In this document: one piece after another, positions 54,291-61,587 of the stretch
How the letters are laid out: every line of letters starts with the position of its first letter
Position numbering within the stretch: position 1 is the stretch's first letter
Source: Persicobacter sp. CCB-QB2
Lineage (GTDB): Bacteria; Bacteroidota; Bacteroidia; Cytophagales; Cyclobacteriaceae
NCBI RefSeq assembly: GCF_001274635.1
Contig: NZ_LBGV01000001.1
Coordinates: 1,426,001 to 1,490,000 of the forward strand
Length of the DNA stretch: 64,000 nucleotides
Direction: 5' to 3'
Notes under the pieces: model-generated
Database searches by the model: none
Told to the model about the DNA's origin: nothing
The model's input: the letters and a program-made list of their open reading frames with translations, nothing else
Made by a program: the position numbers and the translations under genes

Positions 54291-54730
54291 AAAGCAAAAG
54301 CGTTATTTCGAATTTCAATCAACTGTTGTTCGGTTTTATCCAACACCGGAAATTGAGAAAATTCATCATAAGTCAACATGCTAACAGCGGACTCATGAAC
54401 GAAATACCGATAGTCCTGACCACCAATTTGAGTCTGAACTTCCAGCATCTGATTTTCCTTTTTTCCACTGAATTTTCCGGCCAGATTATCGCGGTATAAG
54501 GTGGTAATCAGTCCGGTTCCATTTCCATCCGGGTAAGAAGGTACCACTTTTGATCCCTGATAAACTCCGGTCTTATCCAGGGATACCACCGCATAAAGGG
54601 GAGTTTGCACTGGGCTGACCTCCTTCTCTGTTGCCAATACAGGAAGTAAATCCTTCATTCCTTTTTCCCGAATGTATTGAGAGGTAATGAGCAAAATTCC
54701 CATTCCCATTAGTAAGTCTTCCGTTCTCAT
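54287..54730 (-). CDS. hypothetical protein with N-terminal hydrophobic segment
   Basis: A 147-residue protein beginning MRTEDLLMGMGILLITSQYI, a weak membrane anchor, followed by a beta-rich part (YAVVSLDKTGVYQGSKVV, MLEVQTQIGGQDYRYFVH). No family recognised. It is coupled by ATGA overlaps to both neighbours. Confidence 0.55.
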   Translation of the reverse strand: MRTEDLLMGMGILLITSQYIREKGMKDLLPVLATEKEVSPVQTPLYAVVSLDKTGVYQGSKVVPSYPDGNGTGLITTLYRDNLAGKFSGKKENQMLEVQTQIGGQDYRYFVHESAVSMLTYDEFSQFPVLDKTEQQLIEIRNNAFAL

Positions 54731-55158
54731 GCTGCCAGAATTTGGTTCAACTTCATCAGGTCGGAGCCGCTGAGTTCATCGGTCAGGTCCTGCACCACAT
54801 TTCTTTGGTAGAGGGAGCGATAAGCGTTGTTCACTGCCGCCATGGAAATCTTATTGTTTTTCATATCATGAATCACCCGAAAGATTTCTCCTTCATTAGT
54901 GCCATCCCAAAGCCATGAAAAAGAAGAAGGATGCATGGCCGCATACAGACGGGTTGCATAGGAAGTGCTGAGCCCTTTATCCGATTGCATGCCGAATTGA
55001 TTGGCGGCCTGAATGGCCTTCGACTTTTTTAACTGTCGATCAATCACCAAATAAACGGCAACACCCACCCCCGCTAAAAGGGCGAATTTGATCACCGTCT
55101 TTCCGGTATCACTGGAGACCACATTTTTCGCTGTTGATAGTGCCGTTATTGGATTCAT
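54727..55158 (-). CDS. membrane protein with an annexin-repeat-like domain
   Basis: A 143-residue protein with one transmembrane helix near residue 20-40 (VIKFALLAGVGVAVYLVID) and a C-terminal helical domain. The latter follows an annexin repeat: AAM, then DGTNEGEIFRVIHDM, then NNAYRSLYQRNVVQDL and TDELSGSDLMKLNQIL, matching the annexin GTDExxI...AYxxLYGxxLxxDLxxELSG pattern. Annexins bind phospholipids through calcium. Here the domain sits on a membrane anchor, so a role at a membrane is reasonable. The annexin likeness is my reading of the pattern. Confidence 0.65.
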   Translation of the reverse strand: MNPITALSTAKNVVSSDTGKTVIKFALLAGVGVAVYLVIDRQLKKSKAIQAANQFGMQSDKGLSTSYATRLYAAMHPSSFSWLWDGTNEGEIFRVIHDMKNNKISMAAVNNAYRSLYQRNVVQDLTDELSGSDLMKLNQILAA

Positions 55159-55341
55159 TTACAGTATATTTTGGTAATTTTTAATCATCATATTGATGCC
55201 GGGCTTCTTACTTTTTTGAGCTAAAATTTCCAGACTTTCCACCGTCAATTGATTGACAATAGTCTGAATGGCACGAGCCATTTTTTGTCCCTCTGCTGTG
55301 GATTTTACATTCACTGAAATGCTTAAATTAGCCTTACTCAT
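55159..55341 (-). CDS. small hypothetical protein (60 aa)
   Basis: Starts at 55341 (MSKANLSISVNVKSTAEG) in an overlap with the stop of the preceding gene, preferred to an upstream ATG at 55359. Pattern: one strand, two helices (MARAIQTIVNQLTVESLEIL). No family recognised. Confidence 0.5.
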   Translation of the reverse strand: MSKANLSISVNVKSTAEGQKMARAIQTIVNQLTVESLEILAQKSKKPGINMMIKNYQNIL

Positions 55342-56125
55342 AGTCCACCTCCTCACCACTTGGTTTTCGGAAATTGCTTAATAATTGTCCCAGTAATTCC
55401 TCATTTTGAGCGAGTAATTGTACCAGAATGAAGAACTCTTTTTGGTATTGCTCATCTTTAGAGAGTAACCATTTTTCCGTCTCCGCTATAACTTCATTTT
55501 CAGCCCCTTCAAAAGCTACATTTGCATTATTTCCAGCAGGCAGGGAGTTGGATAGGTCCACGCCCATCAACCGACTTACCGCCACAGCTGCCAAATTGGC
55601 CAGTACCGGATTTTCGCCCACTTTTTCCATCACTCCGGCTAAGCCATTGCTCTGCTCAATCTCCTTTTTTCGGTCTTCAATGGCATGGACTTCATCCTTC
55701 AGCTGGTTCTCTTTCTGAAGTTTAAAATTTTCTTCCTTGAGACGTTCATTTTGAGATTCCAGCTGATCCGCTTTCTTCTCCATCTTCAGCAAATCTTTCT
55801 CCAGTTGCTGAATCATATAGGCTTTTACATCGTTGAGCTGCTCCTGAGGGAGGCCATGCAGGGCGGAAGTTTTTTCCAGTTCAGCGGTTTCTACGGATTT
55901 CTTTCCGGCGTCCACAAATTCACCATCTACCTTTTTTTTCGTGTTGACGATGATTTTTTCCGGTTCATAAGTGAATTTGATGTCCTCCAGTATTTCCACC
56001 AATTCTTGCTGATCAGCCGTACTTTGGTTTTCATAGACCAGCTGCTCCTCTCCATCTTTGAGGTAGCCAATGTCCACAGCCTCATAACGGGCGGTATGTT
56101 TGGCGATGTTATGTAATTTATTCAT
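55334..56125 (-). CDS. coiled-coil protein
   Basis: A 263-residue acidic protein. Residues about 115-175 form a strong coiled coil (QLEKDLLKMEKKADQLESQ, NERLKEENFKLQKENQL). The C-terminal part, VGENPVLANLAAVAVSRLMG, is a hydrophobic helix that may bind membrane or an oligomer partner. No family is recognised. Acts probably as a structural or scaffold-like protein, an inference from shape only. Confidence 0.6.
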   Translation of the reverse strand: MNKLHNIAKHTARYEAVDIGYLKDGEEQLVYENQSTADQQELVEILEDIKFTYEPEKIIVNTKKKVDGEFVDAGKKSVETAELEKTSALHGLPQEQLNDVKAYMIQQLEKDLLKMEKKADQLESQNERLKEENFKLQKENQLKDEVHAIEDRKKEIEQSNGLAGVMEKVGENPVLANLAAVAVSRLMGVDLSNSLPAGNNANVAFEGAENEVIAETEKWLLSKDEQYQKEFFILVQLLAQNEELLGQLLSNFRKPSGEEVDYE

Positions 56126-56141
56126 AGCGGGTTAATTTGGT

Positions 56142-56882
56142 TTATCTTTTGCGTCTTCGAAACAAGCGTTTCAATCCTCTTCCGGCAATGGCTGCCGGAT
56201 GGTATCGCAGGACTTTTTTCAAAATAGACGACCTTTTCTTTGCTGATTTTCTTACTGCCGGTTTTCGACTGGACAATATAGGTCGTCGATTAACAGGCGA
56301 TTTTTTTAATGTGGATGGAAAGCGCCTAAATCTCAAAGATGGTCTGCCAGGGAAGCCTTTTTTTTTGATCTTTGAACGCAGGCTTCTTGTTTTTAGAGAG
56401 GGTTTAAATGAAGGTTGCTGAATGCTCCTATTTTGATCTACAGCCCTTCTTTGACCAAAATAGGTAGGTCTTCTTTTTATGGAAGAAGTGCCCTTACAAT
56501 GCTTCAAGGCCTGCTTCAAAACCCGGTTTTGTCTATGCACTGCAGCCTGTTTTCTTTTGGCCAGGAGCATGCTTCTTCGCCTTTCTTTTTGTGCTCTTTC
56601 CTTCTTTTTTTGAAGTGCAAAGCGTCTTTTTCTCTCCTCACGGTTCCTTCGGAGCTGCGATTGCTTTTTCACTTCCATTTGTTGAGCCACAGGATTGGTA
56701 TTTTTTCCGGTTTTGACCGTCGGGATACGCTTAATCGCCGGTACCACTTTTGAGCTGCCCGGTAGTTTTTGAAGATTAGCCTGAGGCACCACTTTTCCAT
56801 TGGGACGATTCATCTGGTCCACATCAATACCAAATGCATTGGCTACTCCTGCCGCAAATTGTTGGGTAAGTGTTCTTTGCAT
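56142..56882 (-). CDS. very basic protein, possible nucleic-acid-condensing or core protein
   Basis: A 246-residue protein with arginine and lysine at about a third of positions, in runs such as RRNREERKRRFALQKKKE and KKERAQKERRRSMLLAKR, ending RGLKRLFRRRKR. The N-terminal 55 residues are more ordinary (RTLTQQFAAGVANAFGIDVD). Such composition fits proteins packed with DNA inside virus particles. No family match is claimed. It lies within the proposed virion gene block. Confidence 0.6.
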   Translation of the reverse strand: MQRTLTQQFAAGVANAFGIDVDQMNRPNGKVVPQANLQKLPGSSKVVPAIKRIPTVKTGKNTNPVAQQMEVKKQSQLRRNREERKRRFALQKKKERAQKERRRSMLLAKRKQAAVHRQNRVLKQALKHCKGTSSIKRRPTYFGQRRAVDQNRSIQQPSFKPSLKTRSLRSKIKKKGFPGRPSLRFRRFPSTLKKSPVNRRPILSSRKPAVRKSAKKRSSILKKVLRYHPAAIAGRGLKRLFRRRKR

Positions 56883-56894
56883 GATACTATATGA

Positions 56895-57110
56895 TTAAGG
56901 CGTATTTTTAGAATTTTTAGCAGACTTCCATTCCTGTCTGATTTTAAATAGTAGCCATATGATTCCCAGCATAGAATTCAGCAATACAAAGCCCTTATCG
57001 ATATGATGCCACTGGATGTCATGAGTAGTTTTGAGGTACTCATTGTAGAAGGTCAGGAAGAAAGCAGCAAAGCCACTTTTATCGAAGAAATTGTATACTA
57101 ATCTATTCAT
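56895..57110 (-). CDS. small membrane protein (71 aa)
   Basis: One central hydrophobic helix (KGFVLLNSMLGIIWLLFKI) after an aromatic N-terminal half, with a basic tail. The start overlaps the end of the previous gene by ATGA. No family recognised. Confidence 0.5.
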   Translation of the reverse strand: MNRLVYNFFDKSGFAAFFLTFYNEYLKTTHDIQWHHIDKGFVLLNSMLGIIWLLFKIRQEWKSAKNSKNTP

Positions 57111-57439
57111 GTGTTTCCCTCTATTTGCGTAATTCTGGATTCCAGTCTGGTGACTTTTTCGTAAAGCATTTTCATTGCTTTTGCCGAGGCAGCAATAAGA
57201 CTGGAGTCTTCAGAAAAACTATCGGTCAGACTGATTTCAAAATTGACCCAATCGGCATTGGTGGAGCCCATTAGTTTAAAGTATTCCTTGCTATCCAATT
57301 GAAAAACCATCAACCCCATATAGGCCCGTCCGCTTTCTACCAATGCATATCGGCTTTTCTCATCGGCACAAACCAAGCGAGAATCCACCGGATCATTGGA
57401 GGCAATATGCAGCCCATATGGAAGGTTGAACTTGTTCAT
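57107..57439 (-). CDS. adsorption-type protein, short paralogue
   Basis: A 110-residue protein sharing its first 70 residues with the next upstream protein: MNKFNLPYGLHIASNDPVDS against MSKFNLPFGLNIASSDPTDQ, and GLMVFQLDSKEYFKLMG against GMIVFQQDTKELYGLRD. Its C-terminus is a coiled coil (MKMLYEKVTRLESRITQIEG), a natural trimerisation element. The shared N-terminal module probably attaches both to the same virion structure. Confidence 0.6.
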   Translation of the reverse strand: MNKFNLPYGLHIASNDPVDSRLVCADEKSRYALVESGRAYMGLMVFQLDSKEYFKLMGSTNADWVNFEISLTDSFSEDSSLIAASAKAMKMLYEKVTRLESRITQIEGNT

Positions 57440-58597
57440 TTAGGAAATGGTGAAATCGTAATTCGCTTCCGAAGCATAACCAGATCCCGCCAAAGTTGAA
57501 GTATAGACATCATAATCCCGAAGGTTGCCTCCGGCGTCTTCAATTTGTTTCAGGCTGGCGCTAATGGCAAAAGAACCGGTCACGTCAGCATTGGAAGATT
57601 CCCGGAACAATACTTTTAGCGTGCGTCCCTTGGGCACACAAATGGCCAGATTCTTTTCTCCAGCCGGAATGGTCAGGCTGCCGGAAGCGTTATTTCCGCT
57701 CAATAATTTTTGCTTCAATCCCCTGGCTTCAGCGCTATTATTCGGGATGGAAATCCCATAAAATACAGCGTATTGGGGCGTGAAAATCAAAATATTACTG
57801 TCTTTTAGTCCAGCGGTAATCCGCCCATTGGGATAGGGGTTTCCTTTGTTGTCGTTTTTTATTGGTCCTTCCAGATAATTGAGCTCCACATACACTCCAA
57901 GTGTTTCGCCCGGATTAGCAAAAGTAATAGGCTCCAAAATGTAGGAGGTGTCTGTATTGGCAATTGCGCCCTGGTTGACCTCACTATTTTGATTGAAATT
58001 ATCATTAGGAAAGGAGCGATAAACCGCAATTTCATCGATTTCACCTGCATCATTTAGTTGAATAACCCAATTGATTTTTGGAGTAATCGTACTTCCGATC
58101 TCCACGTTTTTGACATCCGAACTTGAAGCAGAAATGCTCGGAGCGGTATAAGTGGGGTTAATGGTGGGATTTTCAATTTCATCTAATCTCGCCAAAATCG
58201 ATAGGTATTCGGCCTGATCCACGGGACCAATTTCCAGCCAGTCACTATTGGAATCCCCCCGAAGACCGTAGTACTGGTCCTCCTCTTTGACATAGACCGT
58301 CGAGCCCTCCGTCACTTTTCCATCGGTCAACAATTGGTTGCGCTCTGCTAAACTCTGGACAATAAGCGTTCCGCCGGACACGCCTGTAGGACCAACCAAA
58401 AGCACCCAGTCTCCGGTAGATTTATCCCGAAGCCCGTAAAGCTCTTTGGTGTCTTGCTGGAAAACAATCATGCCGTTGAAAGCTAATCCATCCGAAATCA
58501 GGGCGGCTCTGGCGGCGGCATCCGCTACTTGTTGCCTTTGATCGGTAGGGTCGGAAGAGGCGATATTGAGGCCGAAAGGTAGGTTGAATTTTGACAT
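57440..58597 (-). CDS. adsorption/spike-type protein
   Basis: A 385-residue protein in three parts. Residues 1-130 contain two small repeated units, each ending in a YGL...W motif (ELYGLRDKSTGDWVLL and QYYGLRGDSNSDWLEI), similar to head-binding units of phage fibres. The middle (about 150-260) is beta-rich. The C-terminal 110 residues share a module with the next upstream protein: LKVLFRESSNADVTGSF and TSTLAGSGYASEANYDF. It is separated by 1 bp from the downstream gene. Confidence 0.62.
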   Translation of the reverse strand: MSKFNLPFGLNIASSDPTDQRQQVADAAARAALISDGLAFNGMIVFQQDTKELYGLRDKSTGDWVLLVGPTGVSGGTLIVQSLAERNQLLTDGKVTEGSTVYVKEEDQYYGLRGDSNSDWLEIGPVDQAEYLSILARLDEIENPTINPTYTAPSISASSSDVKNVEIGSTITPKINWVIQLNDAGEIDEIAVYRSFPNDNFNQNSEVNQGAIANTDTSYILEPITFANPGETLGVYVELNYLEGPIKNDNKGNPYPNGRITAGLKDSNILIFTPQYAVFYGISIPNNSAEARGLKQKLLSGNNASGSLTIPAGEKNLAICVPKGRTLKVLFRESSNADVTGSFAISASLKQIEDAGGNLRDYDVYTSTLAGSGYASEANYDFTIS

Positions 58598-58598
58598 A

Positions 58599-59750
58599 TC
58601 AAATAAGGGTTATATCGTAATGTGCGTCCATGCTATAGCCGGAGCCGGCCAGGCTACTGGTGAGCAACCAATAGGCCTGATCATTTCCTCCGGCGTCCTG
58701 CACAACTATTTCTTTTTTTATAAATGCGGCAGTCACTTCTGCATTGGAAGATTCCCGAAATGTTACTTTAAGTGACTGATTTTTAGGGAGAGCGATAAAA
58801 CAGGATTTCTCCCCCTGTGGAATGAATAAGGTTCCGGAGAAGGCGTTTTTAATTAGGTGTTGCTCCCCGGATCGTATTTGTTCAGAGTTCACAGGGAGTC
58901 CTAAACCAAAAAATATTTTTTGATATCCTCTAAAATTAAGGTTAGCAGATAATGCCCCTGCCGGAATTTGGTATTCTCTTCCCTGAATATCATACCATTT
59001 TGGACCGGCCTCATAAGCAGCTTTGGCTTGAAACCCTATTATCCCTAAAGGCATATTCCATCCATAAGAAAAACGGTTTGATCCGCTATGAATCAGTTGG
59101 TTGTCCTGGAGTAATTCAATGCTGGGAAGTAATATATTCCCACCATCATTTTGGCTGAATTGGATTTGAAACAGGGCTTCCATCTTGCTGCCCACTTCCG
59201 CCTCTAAATCGATATCACCAAGAAGCTTTAAGCTGGGGGCAACTGGTGGGCGGAAAGGGTTGATGAGTTCCTGTATTTTCCAATATTCCGCCTGTGAGAA
59301 CTGATGGAATTGCCTTACTTTTTGTTCGACAAAAGCCCTTTTCCTGATAAATTCCACCTCAATGATTTCAACATAATCTTCCCCTCCGGAAGCTGTATAA
59401 GCTTTTTTCACATAGGGATCTAACCACTGAATGATAATATCATTTTCCTCTGAACGGTGAACAAATAGCTTATAGCGCGCTCCGACTTGGCCCCGAAATA
59501 CTTCAATTTGAAAGTCCTGATCGATATGGATTTCAAATTCGGAATACTCCAAATTTTTGCAATCCAGGAGTAAATTTCCCTCCGGAATTTTCCGTCCAAA
59601 TAACGGCATGCCTGCCGGATAATCCTGGGAGCCATCACTCACGCTCACGAATTGAGGGGCCTTTGCTTTGGCATTGGTAGCATTAGAAAATGACTGATAG
59701 GGACCGAAAGAAAACATAAAGAGTAGAAGACTTAGCAGTTTGATTTTCAT
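58599..59750 (-). CDS. secreted or membrane-passing spike-type protein
   Basis: A 383-residue protein with a signal-peptide-like N-terminus (IKLLSLLLFMFSFGPYQSFS). The first 250 residues are beta-rich. The C-terminal module matches that of the previous protein: LKVTFRESSNAEVTAAF and TSSLAGSGYSMDAHYDI. A signal peptide in a candidate virion protein suggests export and display, or a virion that acquires it at the membrane. No known domain is recognised. Confidence 0.58.
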   Translation of the reverse strand: MKIKLLSLLLFMFSFGPYQSFSNATNAKAKAPQFVSVSDGSQDYPAGMPLFGRKIPEGNLLLDCKNLEYSEFEIHIDQDFQIEVFRGQVGARYKLFVHRSEENDIIIQWLDPYVKKAYTASGGEDYVEIIEVEFIRKRAFVEQKVRQFHQFSQAEYWKIQELINPFRPPVAPSLKLLGDIDLEAEVGSKMEALFQIQFSQNDGGNILLPSIELLQDNQLIHSGSNRFSYGWNMPLGIIGFQAKAAYEAGPKWYDIQGREYQIPAGALSANLNFRGYQKIFFGLGLPVNSEQIRSGEQHLIKNAFSGTLFIPQGEKSCFIALPKNQSLKVTFRESSNAEVTAAFIKKEIVVQDAGGNDQAYWLLTSSLAGSGYSMDAHYDITLI

Positions 59751-60040
59751 CGAATGGTTTCGTTAAGTTTGGCGACATATTTAAAGATTCTGACCAATCC
59801 GGTGCCGGTTTGGTCAAATCTGATTTCCATCTCTCCTTCAAAGGCATAGCCGGAAGATGCTGGAAATGAATATCTTTCCCCTGCAGGAATATCGATATCC
59901 AATGGCTCGCCCACATAGCCAATGTGTGCAGTGGTATCACCGGCATTAATGACGGTAAAGCCAGCGCAGGCATTCAGGCTAAAAGTGTCCCCATCCTTAA
60001 GCAGGGAGTCCGAAGTGAGCTTCATCAGATATAATCCCAT
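59747..60040 (-). CDS. small beta-rich candidate virion protein
   Basis: A 97-residue protein that looks all beta: FTVINAGDTTAHIGYVGEPL, DIDIPAGERYSF, EGEMEIRFDQTGTGLVRIF. It resembles the proline/glycine-punctuated sandwich of the neighbouring two proteins. Overlaps the next gene by 4 bp. Possibly a minor capsid protein. Confidence 0.5.
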   Translation of the reverse strand: MGLYLMKLTSDSLLKDGDTFSLNACAGFTVINAGDTTAHIGYVGEPLDIDIPAGERYSFPASSGYAFEGEMEIRFDQTGTGLVRIFKYVAKLNETIR

Positions 60041-60043
60041 GGC

Positions 60044-60418
60044 TTAAGATTTAAGGGTTCTGGTTAACCTGAAGACAAAATCATACACCAATTTTTCAGT
60101 GGTTTGCTGGTCAAATTGTGTATTGATTTTTACAGTATGTCCATTCGCAGGAATATCCACTTCCTGGAATCGATCATGGAAGGGCAATGATTTATCAGCC
60201 GTGAGTGCATCCTGATGCGTAACCTGCAGCAGGGCGCCACCATTGTCTTCCAACCCCACCCGAAAGGCATCCAATCCGCCTTGCTTGATGGGGTAAATCG
60301 CTACGCCCGTGCAGCGTTCGTAGGAAGAATTGAGTTTTACCTCTGAGCGAATTACGGTAGAAGCTGTACCGGCCGGTACCTCGATGGTCTTGGTCTGGAG
60401 GAAGGTTTCTTTTCTCAT
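60044..60418 (-). CDS. beta-sandwich candidate capsid protein (minor)
   Basis: A 124-residue protein with predicted strands over the whole length, ending in KLVYDFVFRLTRTLKS. It starts KETFLQTKTIEVPAGTAST and contains FQEVDIPANGHTVKI. The closing strand and the VDIPA segment echo the neighbouring 97- and 200-residue proteins. A single jelly-roll fold is possible. Assignment is inference from pattern, size and place next to the terminator-flanked gene. Confidence 0.5.
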   Translation of the reverse strand: MRKETFLQTKTIEVPAGTASTVIRSEVKLNSSYERCTGVAIYPIKQGGLDAFRVGLEDNGGALLQVTHQDALTADKSLPFHDRFQEVDIPANGHTVKINTQFDQQTTEKLVYDFVFRLTRTLKS

Positions 60419-60424
60419 AAGAAG

Positions 60425-60446
60425 GAAAAATGGGGGCCGAGGCCCC
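60425..60446 (-). terminator. terminator after the candidate capsid gene (leftward)
   Basis: Read leftward, GGGGCC / GGCCCC form a strong hairpin followed by ATTTTTCC. It lies between the 200-residue gene and the next gene and would leave extra transcript of the upstream genes, as seen for abundant structural proteins. Confidence 0.7.
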
Positions 60447-60456
60447 GATCATCAAA

Positions 60457-61059
60457 TTATTTCGGCATGGTCTGGGCACCCATGAGTCGAACCTGGAAGA
60501 AATGTCTTCCGACAGATTCATCCATGGCCTGATCCGGATTGAATTCGATCACCATTTCAATGATCTTCTTTTCAATCAACAAAATGGGGGTATCCAGGTG
60601 ATAAGTGTCTTCCTCACCTTGCACCTTGGTGGATTTGGCCGCATGGGTGAAACGCTCCACCGGTAGCGATAGAAGCGTCTTTCCATCCTGTTTGATCAGG
60701 AATTTGGAGTTGAGCAATTCGGCCGGGAAGCTGGCATAATCCGAAGAGTACTTCACTGATGCCGGGGAGCCGACATAGTCTTTGGCCTTCATGATATAAC
60801 CCAATTTGATTTTATCCACCGCCACATTTTGGCCTACATCCAGGGTATTTTCATTGAAATCAGAAACCCCAACCACCTTTTGATTGGTAGATCTTAACAG
60901 TGGATGTACCGAACCGGCATTGCTGATGTCGGAGGCATGCACCACATCGGCATCCGTAATTCGGATAGATTTTTTGGCAAATTCCTCCTGCGTCTGACGC
61001 GGTAATTTGCCTTTTCTTTTGTGCAAAAACTGAATTGCACGGGAGAATTGTTGAGTCAT
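60457..61059 (-). CDS. candidate major capsid-like protein
   Basis: A 200-residue protein with a basic N-terminal arm (RAIQFLHKRKGKLPRQTQEE) of about 30 residues and a body that reads as a beta-sandwich: VDKIKLGYIMKAKDYV, KFLIKQDGKTLLSLPVERF, TPILLIEKKIIEMVIEF, FFQVRLMGAQ. A basic arm plus jelly-roll-like body is the usual plan of small virus capsid proteins. The strong terminator directly after it suggests high expression. I cannot match it to a named family. The capsid role is inference. Confidence 0.5.
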   Translation of the reverse strand: MTQQFSRAIQFLHKRKGKLPRQTQEEFAKKSIRITDADVVHASDISNAGSVHPLLRSTNQKVVGVSDFNENTLDVGQNVAVDKIKLGYIMKAKDYVGSPASVKYSSDYASFPAELLNSKFLIKQDGKTLLSLPVERFTHAAKSTKVQGEEDTYHLDTPILLIEKKIIEMVIEFNPDQAMDESVGRHFFQVRLMGAQTMPK

Positions 61060-61106
61060 GATTTGATAGTATTAGATATTCTTTTTTAGGGAGTCAGACC
61101 TCCGAA

Positions 61107-61567
61107 TTAACCCACGGTATCTTCCAATCCGATGAGCTCGTCATCGTAATCAATGGCTCCCACGGTATCTTCGATTTCTCCTCCTTCGCCACCATTGAGC
61201 ATATAGGTGTTGCCGTATTCATCCTGCACCAGAGAAGGATTTCCCAGGCCGTCAATCTGGTAGATGTTGCCATCCTCATCCTGAATGAGTTCTCCCATTC
61301 CATTGATGCCGACCCCAACAGTGGGGACATAAGGCTTCAATACGGCTACTTTTTCCGCGACCTTTCCGGCCACTCCAATGGCGCCTTTCACCGCCATGCC
61401 CACCCCAATGCTGGAGAACTTTGGAGACTTCAGCGCAATGGCCATTCCGGCTGCCAATAATCCTATTTCAGCTAAGGGATTGTTGATACGGTTTCCGATT
61501 ACGGAGGCGATGGTAATTCCTCCGGCCACCCCGCGATTTCTTTTAATTGAGTTGAATATTGTTTCAT
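61107..61567 (-). CDS. membrane protein with repeated DExGN motif, interrupted by one base near its start
   Basis: About 153 residues when restored. An ATG at 61567 opens MKQYSTQLKEIAG; one extra G in the G4 run at 61529-61532 joins it to VAGGITIASVIGNRINNPLAE. Otherwise a GTG at 61529 must serve. The first half holds two hydrophobic helices (GLLAAGMAIAL and MAVKGAIGVAGKVAEKVAV). The second half has a repeated motif DEDGNIYQI and DEYGNTYML and an acidic end. No family recognised; probably a membrane component of the particle or envelope. Confidence 0.5.
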
Positions 61568-61587
61568 GGTAAATATGATAAGCGAAA

